From the NCBI GenBank assembly GCA_964345075.1, contig CAYFPS010000004.1:124001-188000 (forward strand): 64,000 bases of DNA. The letters run 5' to 3'. Below, piece by piece: positions 25,778 through 34,383 of the stretch. The notes under the pieces were generated by a model. It did no database searches. It was not told the DNA's origin and saw only the letters and a list, made by a program, of their open reading frames with translations. Position numbers and translations under genes: made by a program. The DNA is from CAYFPS01 sp964345075. GTDB lineage: Bacteria; CAIWAD01. How positions within the stretch are numbered: position 1 is the stretch's first letter; each line of letters begins with the position of its first letter.

Positions 25778-27142
25778 CTAGTTTTTGAGCGCCGTGGTTG
25801 GCGCCGGTATTCGGCCGCCGCGGCGAATGAAAGCGCTGGAATCCTGCGCCCGGACCGGCATGATCGGTGCGGCACCCAGCAGTCCGCCCCAGTCCACCGT
25901 CTGACCGACATCCATCCCCTGCACGGGAATGATCCTGAGGGCCGTGGTCTTGTTGTTGACCATGCCGATGGCCGCCTCATCGGCCAGAATCGCCGAAAGA
26001 GTCGAGGCCGGTGTATCACCAGGCACGGCAATCATGTCCAGGCCCACGCTGCATACACAGGTCATGGCTTCCAGCTTTTCAATGGAGAGCGCTCCCTGTG
26101 CGGCGGCGCGAATCATGTTGGCATCTTCGGAAACAGGAATGAAGGCACCACTCATGCCGCCCACATAGGAGCTGGCCATCATGCCGCCCTTCTTTACAGC
26201 GTCATTCAGCAGGGCCAGCGCGGCCGTGCTACCGTGAGCGCCGATCATCTCGAGGCCCATCTCTTCAAGAATGGCGCCCACGCTGTCGCCTTCAGCAGGA
26301 GTCGGCGCCAGACTGATGTCAACCACACCAAAGGGCACGCCTTCCAGCAGCGCCACCTGCCGACCCATCATTTCGCCGGCGCGCGTGATTTTGAAGGCCA
26401 TGCGCTTGATCGCTTCGGCAAGCTCGACGAAGGTCGCATCACGGCCGACTTCCTTGACGGCGCTAAGCACCACGCCCGGACCCGAAATACCCACATTCAG
26501 CACCACATCGGGCTCGCTGACTCCATGGAAGGCACCGGCAATAAAGGGGTTGTCCTCAACCGCGTTGCAGAAAGCCACCAGCTTTGCACAGCCAATGCTC
26601 TTGGCGTCGGCGGTCTTTTCGGCTGTAGCACGAATGATCTCGCCCATCAGGCGCACGGCATCCATGTTGATGCCGGCCTTGCTGGAGCCGATGTTCACGC
26701 TGGAACAGACATGGCTGGTGGTGGCAAGTGCCTCAGGAATCGAGCGGATCAGTTCCTGATCTCCGGGCGTCATGCCCTTGGAGACCAGCGCGCTGTAACC
26801 ACCCAGGTAATCAACCCCGCATTCTTCGGCGGCGCGGTCCAGAGTCAGGGCCAGCTCCACAAACTGATCGGCTTTCATCCGCTCGGCGGGAATGGCCAGA
26901 GGCGTGATCGCGATGCGCTTGTTGGCGATGGTAATGCCCCAGCGCTCCTCAACCTCTCTGGCAGAGGCCACATGGCGCGAGGCCAGCCGCGTGATCTTGT
27001 CGTAAATGCGCTGCTTCATCACTTCCAGTGAATCGGATGCGCAGTCGCGCAGGGAAATGCCAAGGGTTACCGTGCGAACATCAAAGTGCTCGCTCTCGGT
27101 CATCTGGACTGTCTGAAGAATTTCTTCGTGGCTCCAGGGCAT
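25778..27142 (-). CDS. UPF0210 (DUF711) family protein
   Basis: A 454-residue protein matching the UPF0210 family: ITPLAIPAERMKAD, CGVDYLGGYSALVSKGMTPGD, SSVNIGSSKAGINMDAVRLMG and NVGISGPGVVLSAV. The family fold resembles anaerobic ribonucleotide reductase/pyruvate-formate-lyase-like barrels, but no enzymatic activity is established. It is nearly always next to a small ACT-domain protein, as here (3 bp gap downstream of it in transcription order), which suggests amino-acid-linked regulation. Octamer copy at 26012. Confidence 0.9.
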   Translation of the reverse strand: MPWSHEEILQTVQMTESEHFDVRTVTLGISLRDCASDSLEVMKQRIYDKITRLASRHVASAREVEERWGITIANKRIAITPLAIPAERMKADQFVELALTLDRAAEECGVDYLGGYSALVSKGMTPGDQELIRSIPEALATTSHVCSSVNIGSSKAGINMDAVRLMGEIIRATAEKTADAKSIGCAKLVAFCNAVEDNPFIAGAFHGVSEPDVVLNVGISGPGVVLSAVKEVGRDATFVELAEAIKRMAFKITRAGEMMGRQVALLEGVPFGVVDISLAPTPAEGDSVGAILEEMGLEMIGAHGSTAALALLNDAVKKGGMMASSYVGGMSGAFIPVSEDANMIRAAAQGALSIEKLEAMTCVCSVGLDMIAVPGDTPASTLSAILADEAAIGMVNNKTTALRIIPVQGMDVGQTVDWGGLLGAAPIMPVRAQDSSAFIRRGGRIPAPTTALKN

Positions 27143-27145
27143 GGC

Positions 27146-27601
27146 TCAGACCCTGTGCATGGACTGAAAGGCGTCTTCATGCTGCGCAAGTACACGCACA
27201 CCCAGCTGCTCGCCTGTATCACCCAGCGCCTTTTTCAGACTGGCGAAACTGCTGGACAGACCGCTGATATCAACGATCAGGATCATGGTGAACCAGTCCT
27301 GCAGGATCTTCTGGCTGATATCGATCACATTGGCGTTGAAGTCCGCCAGCACCCGTGATACACCCGCCAGCACGCCGGCCTTGTTCTTGCCAAAAACGGT
27401 GACAATCACCTGTGTGCCGCTGCCGAGGTTCAAGTGTGATACATTGAATCCGGGCAGGCCCGAGAGCTCGGGGGCTTCCCCGCCGATGCGCTCGATTGCA
27501 TCACGAACCACCCGGCGCACATTGTCCGGCGTGGCCTGCGGACCAAGTTCCTCAATCGCCTTGCGCGTCAGTTCGCGAATGGTGGCTTCGCTTAAGGCCA
27601 T
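27146..27601 (-). CDS. ACT-domain protein (UPF0237-like)
   Basis: A 151-residue protein. The C-terminal ~90 residues form an ACT domain (VIVTVFGKNKAGVLAGVSRVLADFNANVIDISQ) of the type paired with UPF0210. A helical N-terminal extension of ~50 residues (ATIRELTRKAIEELGPQATPDNVRRVV) is unusual for the family. It likely binds an amino acid or similar ligand and partners UPF0210. The start overlaps the EutN/CcmL stop (TGATG). Three octamer copies lie within 230 bp (27215, 27355, 27436), the densest cluster in the window. Confidence 0.88.
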   Translation of the reverse strand: MALSEATIRELTRKAIEELGPQATPDNVRRVVRDAIERIGGEAPELSGLPGFNVSHLNLGSGTQVIVTVFGKNKAGVLAGVSRVLADFNANVIDISQKILQDWFTMILIVDISGLSSSFASLKKALGDTGEQLGVRVLAQHEDAFQSMHRV

Positions 27602-27927
27602 CAGCCTTCCTCCCCGCTCTCAGCCGGACCCGCGCCAGGCAGGCGACTCTTGAAATCGGCACTTGTCTCAAGTTCGTCCACAATCCCCACGACAGCCGCT
27701 TCCACCGAAATGTCCGGATTGGAACCGAGGGCCATGCGGGCCGCATGTCCGTAAGCGCAGATGACCATTTCACCTACGCCGGCACCCACGACATCCGCAA
27801 CCACAACGAGATCCTCGTTGGTGGCAACGTTCAAATTGACTGGATGAATCAGCAGAAAACGCAGGCTGCCCAGATTGGGAACCTTCTTGGTGGACCAAAC
27901 GGTACCCACCACCTTGCCCAGGAACAT
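27601..27927 (-). CDS. EutN/CcmL-family bacterial microcompartment vertex protein
   Basis: A 108-residue protein. MFLGKVVGTVWSTKKVPNLGSLRFLLIHPVN, then VVVADVVGAGVGEMVICAYGHAARMAL and AVVGIVDEL match the pentameric BMC-P shell-vertex family from end to end. An acidic/Pro-Gly tail of ~20 residues follows. Known members cap the vertices of metabolosomes and carboxysomes. No hexameric shell protein or encapsulated enzyme is encoded here, so this is a solitary copy, transcribed with the ACT and UPF0210 genes. It may serve a compartment encoded elsewhere or a shell-independent role. Confidence 0.88.
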   Translation of the reverse strand: MFLGKVVGTVWSTKKVPNLGSLRFLLIHPVNLNVATNEDLVVVADVVGAGVGEMVICAYGHAARMALGSNPDISVEAAVVGIVDELETSADFKSRLPGAGPAESGEEG

Positions 27928-27963
27928 TCGAACCTCGTCAAAGGGATACAGCCCGCAGGCGGA

Positions 27964-28341
27964 TCAGGAGGACATGGCTTCCTGATTCTGTGCGGTAGCA
28001 ACGCCGCGATTGACAACATCGTTGACCTGAATCAACTCGTCAATCGGCATCGCAGAAAGATTTTTCAACAGTTTGCGGATGATGACGCGCTTGACCTCGT
28101 TCTGGCGTAACAAGGTCTGAAGGTCCTGCGTTAACAGTTCTTCGGGGCTAACCGACAGATAGAGCAAGCTGGAAACGATATCGCTGATCGTCTCGATGCT
28201 CTGGCGATATGGCTTCCTCCCGGCGAGCCACATGCTGACAGTTGCCTTGGAAACTCCGCACATCTTGGCCACGTGGGCTTTGGTGATGCCCAGATTGGCG
28301 AAGATGTACTTCAGGTTTTCAATGAAAATGCTTGTGTCCAC
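27964..28341 (-). CDS. XRE-family HTH transcriptional regulator
   Basis: An N-terminal helix-turn-helix (FANLGITKAHVAKMCGVSKATVSMWLAGRKP) is followed by an ~70-residue helical region (SSLLYLSVSPEELLTQDL...NVDELIQ-like). I prefer GTG at 28341, because GGAGG lies 7 nt upstream, giving 125 residues; ATG at 28359 has no usable Shine-Dalgarno sequence. It is first in a unit that continues to the EutN, ACT and UPF0210 genes and is divergent from the phosphohexomutase gene. It is a candidate regulator of both through the inverted repeats between them. Confidence 0.83.
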   Translation of the reverse strand: MDTSIFIENLKYIFANLGITKAHVAKMCGVSKATVSMWLAGRKPYRQSIETISDIVSSLLYLSVSPEELLTQDLQTLLRQNEVKRVIIRKLLKNLSAMPIDELIQVNDVVNRGVATAQNQEAMSS

Positions 28342-28377
28342 TCCTGGACCTCCATTCATCGGGGGGGGATTTATGCT

Positions 28378-28399
28378 GTGCAGACATTAACTGCTGCAC
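28378..28399. promoter_or_regulatory. Inverted repeat in the divergent promoter region (possible operator)
   Basis: GTGCAG (28378-28383) and CTGCAC (28394-28399) form a 6-bp dyad with a 10-bp spacer, a two-turn geometry typical of HTH dimers, 37 bp upstream of the XRE gene start. Autoregulation is a guess. Confidence 0.35.
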
Positions 28400-28472
28400 G
28401 GCAGATCGCGCAAGGTAAAAATTCACCGTCGTTGAATCAAAAAATGTAGACTTGGGCGTGATTTGGCACTTC

Positions 28473-28498
28473 ATGGCAAAAAATGGGTGCCTTGCCAT
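28473..28498. promoter_or_regulatory. Second inverted repeat upstream of the phosphohexomutase gene
   Basis: ATGGCAA (28473-28479) and TTGCCAT (28492-28498) form a 7-bp dyad with a 12-bp spacer, 42 bp before the GTG start at 28540. It could be an operator or a leader hairpin. Confidence 0.35.
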
Positions 28499-28539
28499 TT
28501 GATAGTTTAGTGGCTGTCAACAGATGATGGGAGCAAGTC

Positions 28540-29865
28540 GTGTCGATTTTCAAAGCTTATGACATCCGAGGCCTGGTACCCTCGGAGTTGAATGAAGATA
28601 TCGCCTGGCGCATTGGCCGCGCCGCCGGCGACTATTTTGGCGCAAAACGCTTCATGGTCGGCACCGATGACCGCGCCAGTCGTGACGCGCTTTTTGATGC
28701 CTTCACCCGTGGCTTGCGACAGCAGGGTGTAGAAGTGGTCAGCATTGGACGGGTCTCCACGCCAATCCTCTATCGCACTGTGGCGGCCGAAGGCTTCGAT
28801 GCCGGCGTGATGATAACCGCCAGCCACAATCCCGGCGAATACAATGGCTTCAAGTTCTGTCGCCGCGATGCCGCGCCCGTTCCGCAGGAAGAACTGCAGG
28901 AGCTGCGCCGCAGGGTGGAGGCGATGGATTTTGTGGAAGGGCTCCCCGAGGCGGGACCTGTCAGCGAATTCGACCCCTTCCCGGGTTATCGCAGCATGCT
29001 GACAGCGCGCATGAGTTTCAAGAAGCCATGGAAGATTGTGGTTGACGCCGGAAATGCGGTCTGCGGCCTTTTCGCCCGTGAAAATCTGGCCATGACCCCG
29101 CTTGTGATCGACCCGATGTATTTCGAGTCCGATCCCAGCTTTCCCAACCACGAGCCCAATCCGCTTGAGCCGGAAAACGTGGAAGATCTGCGCAAGCGCG
29201 TGCTGGAAACCGGTGCAGATCTCGGTGTAGCGCTTGATGGCGATGGCGATCGCATGATGCTGGTGGACAACGAAGGCGCTTTATTGCAGGGCGATTTGAC
29301 CACCCTCTTGATCGCGCTGGGCCTGAAGGAAGCCGGTGCCAAGGACTTCAGCGTCGTTATCGACTGCCGCTCCAGCCGCGTCGTGGAGGAGGTACTGGCG
29401 GAGAACGGCCTGAAAGCCCTGAAGAGCCGTGTGGGTCACACCTTTATCAAGGGCCTGATGCGCAAGCATGGCAGTCTCTGCGGCGGCGAGCTTTCCGGTC
29501 ATTATTACTTCCAGGAAAGCCACTTCACGGAAAACACGGATCTGGCGCTCTTCACCATCCTAGGGTTGATGGAGGCAAAAAACTGCAGCTTGTCCGAACT
29601 CTGGCGGCCGCTGGCCCGCTATGCCCAGTCCGGTGAAATCAACAGTCGCGTGGCCAGTGTGGCAGATACGCTAAGTGCTGTCAGGCGTGAATTTGCCGAT
29701 GGCCGAATGAGCGAGATCGACGGGCTTACGGTTGAATACGACAGCTGGTGGTTCAACCTGCGCCCTTCCAACACCGAACCCCTGCTCAGACTGAATCTGG
29801 AAGCCTCCAGTCAGGAGGAAATGGAAGCCATGCGCGACAAGGTTCTGGCCGTGATACGCGCTTAG
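28540..29865 (+). CDS. Phosphomannomutase/phosphoglucomutase
   Basis: A 441-residue alpha-D-phosphohexomutase that interconverts hexose 6- and 1-phosphates. Active-site phosphoserine Ser95 lies in TASHNPGEYNG, the metal loop is DGDGDR (about 233-238), the sugar-specificity loop GELSGHYYF and the phosphate-binding loop RPSNTEPLLRLN. It is of the ManB/AlgC type, so mannose or glucose phosphates are the likely substrates for surface glycans. Start GTG at 28540 follows GGGAG. A GTGATACG variant covers the last codons and an exact octamer lies just past the stop. Confidence 0.94.
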   Translation: MSIFKAYDIRGLVPSELNEDIAWRIGRAAGDYFGAKRFMVGTDDRASRDALFDAFTRGLRQQGVEVVSIGRVSTPILYRTVAAEGFDAGVMITASHNPGEYNGFKFCRRDAAPVPQEELQELRRRVEAMDFVEGLPEAGPVSEFDPFPGYRSMLTARMSFKKPWKIVVDAGNAVCGLFARENLAMTPLVIDPMYFESDPSFPNHEPNPLEPENVEDLRKRVLETGADLGVALDGDGDRMMLVDNEGALLQGDLTTLLIALGLKEAGAKDFSVVIDCRSSRVVEEVLAENGLKALKSRVGHTFIKGLMRKHGSLCGGELSGHYYFQESHFTENTDLALFTILGLMEAKNCSLSELWRPLARYAQSGEINSRVASVADTLSAVRREFADGRMSEIDGLTVEYDSWWFNLRPSNTEPLLRLNLEASSQEEMEAMRDKVLAVIRA

Positions 29866-29883
29866 GCGCTTTCTGTGATACAA

Positions 29884-29914
29884 AAAAGGCCCCCGCAATT
29901 CACGGGGGCCTTTT
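29884..29914. terminator. Bidirectional terminator between convergent genes
   Basis: AAAAGGCCCCCG (29884-29895) pairs perfectly with CGGGGGCCTTTT (29903-29914) around a 7-nt loop. T tracts occur on both strands. It serves the plus-strand mutase gene and the minus-strand gene ending at 29930. Confidence 0.95.
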
Positions 29915-29929
29915 CTATTACAGGTCGGT

Positions 29930-31456
29930 TTACTTACCGGCGGGTTTGGAAGCGGGAACTGCCGGGGCAAAGTCGGGCTTGCCTTCAAGCTTTTTGGCCA
30001 CAGGCTTGCTGGTTTTGGCCACGGCCTCGCGGCGCTTGGCATCCAGCGGCGTCGTGCCCTGAGGCGCGGGCGTCTTCTTGGCGGCCACCGTCGTAATGTC
30101 ATGCACCTTCTTGATCGCGCTGTCCAGATCGAAAGCGGGATCCGTCTCGGCCGTGTGACACTTCACGCAGCTGGCAGTCGGATCAAGCAGGCTCTCGCGC
30201 ATTTCTCCCTTGCTGTCCACGTGGGCGTTACCCGGACCATGGCAGCTCTCGCACTGCACATTGTAAAGGTGCGACGACTGCTGGCGATCCACATAACCGG
30301 ACTTCTCCATCCAGCCGGTCACGGCGCGCCGGACCTTTTCGTCCAGATGACTTTCCCGCGAGCGAATCAGGTCGCTGAAAGCGCGGCCGTGTTCGGTGGT
30401 GCGCCAGGCTGCATAAATTTCCTGATGGCAGTCGCGGCATTCGCGCTCGCCCACATAGCGGAAGGGTGAATCGTGATTGGGCATGTCCTCGGGCGTGAGG
30501 CCCAGTTCGGCGATCTTGGCCAGCCGTGATTTTTCCAGCTCGGCAAACTTGATCTCTTCCTGCTGAACTGCAAAGTCCAGCATCATCTGCGCCACCTTGG
30601 GATCGCGCGGCACATCATGCTCGAGCTTCAGCAGATGATAGTCCGCCGAAACCAGCGTCTTCTCGCGGTTGAGGAGAATGTCGAAGCGTGCAATCTGACG
30701 ACCACGGTCGCCGGAATTGCCCATGTAGACGGTGCCTTCCTGACGCTTGCCAGTCCAGGGACTTGTAACACCGCCCAGCAGCATCACATCAACCAGACCA
30801 TCCACGCGCTTGGCCAGATTCTCCGGGTCACGGTTGTTGATATGCGCCACCAGCACGACCACATCGCACTTCTTGCGCAGCTCTTCACCCACGGCCTCCA
30901 CGTTGTCCAGACAAAGGGACTCGTCGATGGAGTTGCTGGACCAGGCCGGATCCACATAGGAGTAGACTCCAACCTTGACGCCGTCGATCTTCTTGATCCA
31001 GGTGCTGCCAATGCCAGCAGGCATCTGCTCGGGCGTGAAGGATGAACCCACCCAGTCGAACTTTGCGCGCTGAATCAACTTGCTGCGCGAGGAATCGGGC
31101 AGCGTGAAATCCTTGGGCCCCAGAACGGCGAGATCGTACTTCTGCAGATTCATGATGTCGATGATGAAACCGGCATCACGATCCACTTCGGCATCCTTCT
31201 TCACCGAATGAATATTGCCTCCGTCCACCAGCAGCATGGACTTGCCCAGCAGCTGGCGAAGACTGTCTACGGCATAGGTGCGCCTGGCAAGACCGCCAAG
31301 CTTCTTGTTGTGTCAGCCACAGTCCTCGAGATAGCCCTTGCAATCGGTCGTGAACACGATGGAAAGTTTGTAGCTGTCCCGGGGGGCTTCGCAAGCCTGG
31401 AAGACAAGGCTCCACATGACCAGTAGAAGTCCACCCAGCATGGCGGTAATACGCAT
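29930..31456 (-). CDS. Putative selenoprotein: exported 5'-nucleotidase-like metallophosphoesterase fused to a multihaem cytochrome domain
   Basis: Read from ATG 31456, the frame is open to 29930 except for one TGA at 31315-31313, giving 508 residues with Sec at 48. An N-terminal hydrophobic segment ends at Cys22 (VFQAC), a probable lipoprotein or export signal. The next region reads FTTDCKGYLEDCG-U-HNKKLGGLARR. From memory, homologues of this phosphoesterase-cytochrome family have a Cys-Gly-Cys there, so U replaces the second Cys. The phosphoesterase domain follows (LLVDGGN, AVLGPKDF, VVLVAHINN, MLLGGVTSPW), with degraded classical metal ligands. The C-terminal third has three haem sites: CRDCH (340-344), CESCH (402-406) and CVKCH (430-434), then a Pro/Ala/Lys tail. 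A SECIS-like hairpin follows the TGA. It probably works in periplasmic redox chemistry. Standard calling would start at 31237 and lose the N terminus. Confidence 0.82.
31282..31315 (-). promoter_or_regulatory. Sec codon and bSECIS-like hairpin
   Basis: TGA at 31315-31313 is followed after 18 nt by the apical loop. The stem GCTTGGC (31301-31295) pairs with GCCAGGC (31288-31282), seven pairs with one T-G wobble, closing the loop GGTCTT. E. coli fdhF has a loop containing GGTCT at the same 18-nt distance, and its UGA is also followed by CAC. I see no bulged U equivalent to that of fdhF. Recognition by SelB is inferred. Confidence 0.75.
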
Positions 31457-31546
31457 GGCTGCTTATCACTCCTTTGATTGGTATCAACAATCGGGCAACT
31501 AAAAATCATAACACAGACCGGTTGCCCATGCAAGAGCTGCCCTCTT

Positions 31547-32167
31547 TCAGGCGCGGACCCGCTGAAACAGGTCCAGCAGAACACGGGCCGACATGCCCCA
31601 GAGCAGCCCCTGCTCCAGCGGGAACTCGACGCCTTTCAATCCGGCACGGCTGGCCGGGCGAACCGCAGCACGCAATTCGTCCATGCCCTGAAACCAGCAG
31701 CATTCGCTTTCGGGGCTCTTCACCCGGGGCCTGCAATCATCGGCCAAGAGCGCCACCACGGGAAGCACGGCATGTCCGGAGGCCCAGACTTCTATCGGAC
31801 TAAGCAGACCAATGGGGTCCACACTTTCCGCATGAATGCCCAGTTCTTCCCGGCTCTCCCTTAAGGCAGTAGCCAGAAAGTCCGTGTCCTCCGGGTCCCT
31901 CCTTCCACCGGGAAAGCCAATCTGCCCGGCGTGCTGCTCCAGATCCGATGACCGTTTAAGCAGCAGCACGGATCCCTCTTCCCCTCGGCTGGAGAGCGCC
32001 ACCAGTACGGCGGCGGGATGCCCCGGACAGGGCAAGGCCTGATGAATGCCTTCAAGCGGATCCAGACAGGCGGCCAGTGTGGCCCTGTCCGGACAGGGCC
32101 AGACATCCCCGAAGACCTGATTCAGCAGTGATTCATCGGCAGCGGGCAAGCTGGAATCCACAGGCAC
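31547..32167 (-). CDS. Nudix hydrolase, CoA pyrophosphatase-like
   Basis: A 206-residue protein. The Nudix box GGRRDPEDTDFLATALRESREELGI is preceded by LLLKRSSDLEQHAGQIGFPGG, the UPF0035/NudL-type signature of coenzyme A pyrophosphatases. These cleave CoA or CoA esters to 3',5'-ADP and phosphopantetheine and may remove oxidised CoA. Start GTG at 32167 immediately follows the rel stop (TAG-GTG), so translation is probably coupled. Confidence 0.88.
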   Translation of the reverse strand: MPVDSSLPAADESLLNQVFGDVWPCPDRATLAACLDPLEGIHQALPCPGHPAAVLVALSSRGEEGSVLLLKRSSDLEQHAGQIGFPGGRRDPEDTDFLATALRESREELGIHAESVDPIGLLSPIEVWASGHAVLPVVALLADDCRPRVKSPESECCWFQGMDELRAAVRPASRAGLKGVEFPLEQGLLWGMSARVLLDLFQRVRA

Positions 32168-34378
32168 CTACCAGTCCGATCCCTGATCGTGGCGTTCCAC
32201 GCGGATCACCTTGGCAATGCTGCGCAGCTTCTTCATGATCTGCGTCAGGTGCCCGAGACTTTTCACTTCCATGATGTACTTGCCGATGGCCAGTTCGTCC
32301 TGCTTGCGCATGGTGAACTGCAGAATATTCACATCCAGCTTGGAGAGCGTTTCCGTGATGTCACGGATCAGATGCTTGCGGTCCGTCGCTACCAGCCGAA
32401 TGCGTGTGTTGAAGTGGTGCTCGCGGCTGCTGTCCCAGCTGACTTCAACCATGCGTTCGGGGTGCGCGAGCATCTGGCTGATGTTGGGGCAGGTTCGCCG
32501 ATGAATCTTCACGCCCTGTCCAGTAACGACAAAACCGACGATATCATCGCCCGGCAGCGGCTGGCAGCAGCGCGCAAAGTGCACGACCATGTTGGCCTGC
32601 CCCTGAATCCGAATGGCTGACTCGGTGCTTTTCGTCCGGCGGAAAATGCGCGTTAGCAGCCCTTCGCCCGGCTTTTTCTCTTCTGGAAAGAGCTTCTTCA
32701 GCAAGCCCTGAATCGGCTGATCGCCGGTACCGATGGCTGCCAGCGCCCGCTCGGCCGATGGAAAACCCAGACTGTGCGCGGCTTCTTCCAGCTCCTGATC
32801 CTTCACCTTGACGCGACGCTTGTCCAGCTCGCGCTTGAGCACATCCTGCCCAAGCTCGTAGCTCTGCTGGTGCTGGCTTTCCTTCAGCCAGCGTTTGATG
32901 CGGCTGCGCGCCTTGTGACTGCGCACAATCTGCAGCCAGTCCCTGGAAGGTGTCTGGTTCTTGCTGGTGATGATTTCCACCGTGCAGCCGCTGGCCAGTT
33001 CGTGATCCAGCGGAACAATGCGGCCATTTTCCTTGGCCCCGATGCACATGATGCCCACGTTGGTGTGCACGGCAAAGGCAAAATCGATGGGGGTGGCGCC
33101 GCGCGGCAGCTTGTACAAATCACCCTTGGGGCTGAAGACGAAAATGTCGTCCTGATAGAGATTGATCTTGAAGCTCTGCAGAAATTCCTGGGAGCTTTCT
33201 TCCAGCGAATCAGTGGAGAGCACCTGCTTGATCCAGGCAAAGAAGCGGTCCTGCTGATCGTCGCTGTCGCCGCCTTCCTTGTAGAGCCAGTGCGCGGCCA
33301 GACCGTATTCGGCAATGCGATTCATCTCTTTGGTGCGAATCTGCACTTCCAGCGTTCGCCCACGCGGCCCCACCACCTTGGTATGCAGGCTCTGGTAACC
33401 GTTGGTCTTGGGCGTGGCAATGTAATCGCTGAAGCGTTCGTGAATGGGCGTGTAGTGGTTGTGCACAACGCCCAGCGCGAAGTAGCAGTCTTCCACCTTG
33501 TCCACGATCAGGCGAATCGCAAAGAGATCGAGGATCTCCTCGAAGCTCTTCTGCCGCTTGTGAATCTTGTTGTAGATCGAATAGAAATGCTTGGGCCGGC
33601 CAAAAATGCGGAACTTGCGCAGGCCGTACTCCTCCAGCCTGGCGCGGATTGGCGAGACGGCATCCTCAATCACCTGCTCACGCTCTTCGCGCTTGAGGTC
33701 GATCTTCTGCACCAGCTCCTTGTAGAACTCGGGCTCGATGACCTTCAGGCAAAGGTCCTCCAGCTCCCACTTGATCGAACCCATACCAAAGCGGTGGGCC
33801 AGCGGGGCGTAGACTTCCAGCGTCTCACGGGCGATGCGCTCGGCCTTCTCGGTCTTTAGCGCGTCAATCGTGCGCATGTTGTGCAGGCGGTCGGCCAGCT
33901 TCACAAAAATCACGCGCAGATCGCGGGACATGTGGAGCAGCATTTTGCGGTAGTTGACGCTTTGCTGCTGCTCAAAAGACTGGAATTTGAGGTCGCCGAT
34001 TTTGGTTACGCCGTCCACCAGAATCGCCACCGCCTCGCCAAAGCGCTCGAGCAGGCCCTCGTAGGTCACGCCCTTGTCGGCGCAGTCTTCCAGCACATCG
34101 TGCAGGAGGCCCGCCATGACCGTATCCTGATCCATTTTCAGATGGGCCAGAATCCGCGCGACCTGCAGCGGGTGCTCGATATAGGGCACGCCCGTTTTGC
34201 GCACCTGCCCCTCGTGCAGCTCGAAGGCATAGCGGAAGGCATCCTTGACGCGCTTCTCATCCGTGACTGGCAGATAGCCCTTCATCAACTCGAGCAGGCG
34301 GTCGAATTCCTGTTCGAAATGGGCGAAGTCCAGATTGCCCGGATCGGGGGCGCTTATGTGTTCGGCCAACTGGGGCAT
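32168..34378 (-). CDS. rel: Bifunctional (p)ppGpp synthetase/hydrolase (RelA/SpoT homologue)
   Basis: A 736-residue long RSH protein. The hydrolase HD domain has HPLQVARILAHL and GLLHDVLEDC. The synthetase domain has KLADRLHNMRTI before it and RPKHFYSIYNK, FAIRLIVDKVEDCYFALG and TNGYQSLHT within it. The TGS domain reads DIFVFSPKGDLYKLPRGATPIDFAFAVHT, and the C-terminal ACT domain is RLVATDRKHLIRDITETLSKLDVNI. Both catalytic sites look intact, so it should both make and degrade the stringent-response alarmone. It lies 5 bp downstream of dnaB. It contains no octamer copy. Confidence 0.96.
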   Translation of the reverse strand: MPQLAEHISAPDPGNLDFAHFEQEFDRLLELMKGYLPVTDEKRVKDAFRYAFELHEGQVRKTGVPYIEHPLQVARILAHLKMDQDTVMAGLLHDVLEDCADKGVTYEGLLERFGEAVAILVDGVTKIGDLKFQSFEQQQSVNYRKMLLHMSRDLRVIFVKLADRLHNMRTIDALKTEKAERIARETLEVYAPLAHRFGMGSIKWELEDLCLKVIEPEFYKELVQKIDLKREEREQVIEDAVSPIRARLEEYGLRKFRIFGRPKHFYSIYNKIHKRQKSFEEILDLFAIRLIVDKVEDCYFALGVVHNHYTPIHERFSDYIATPKTNGYQSLHTKVVGPRGRTLEVQIRTKEMNRIAEYGLAAHWLYKEGGDSDDQQDRFFAWIKQVLSTDSLEESSQEFLQSFKINLYQDDIFVFSPKGDLYKLPRGATPIDFAFAVHTNVGIMCIGAKENGRIVPLDHELASGCTVEIITSKNQTPSRDWLQIVRSHKARSRIKRWLKESQHQQSYELGQDVLKRELDKRRVKVKDQELEEAAHSLGFPSAERALAAIGTGDQPIQGLLKKLFPEEKKPGEGLLTRIFRRTKSTESAIRIQGQANMVVHFARCCQPLPGDDIVGFVVTGQGVKIHRRTCPNISQMLAHPERMVEVSWDSSREHHFNTRIRLVATDRKHLIRDITETLSKLDVNILQFTMRKQDELAIGKYIMEVKSLGHLTQIMKKLRSIAKVIRVERHDQGSDW

Positions 34379-34383
34379 AGCTA

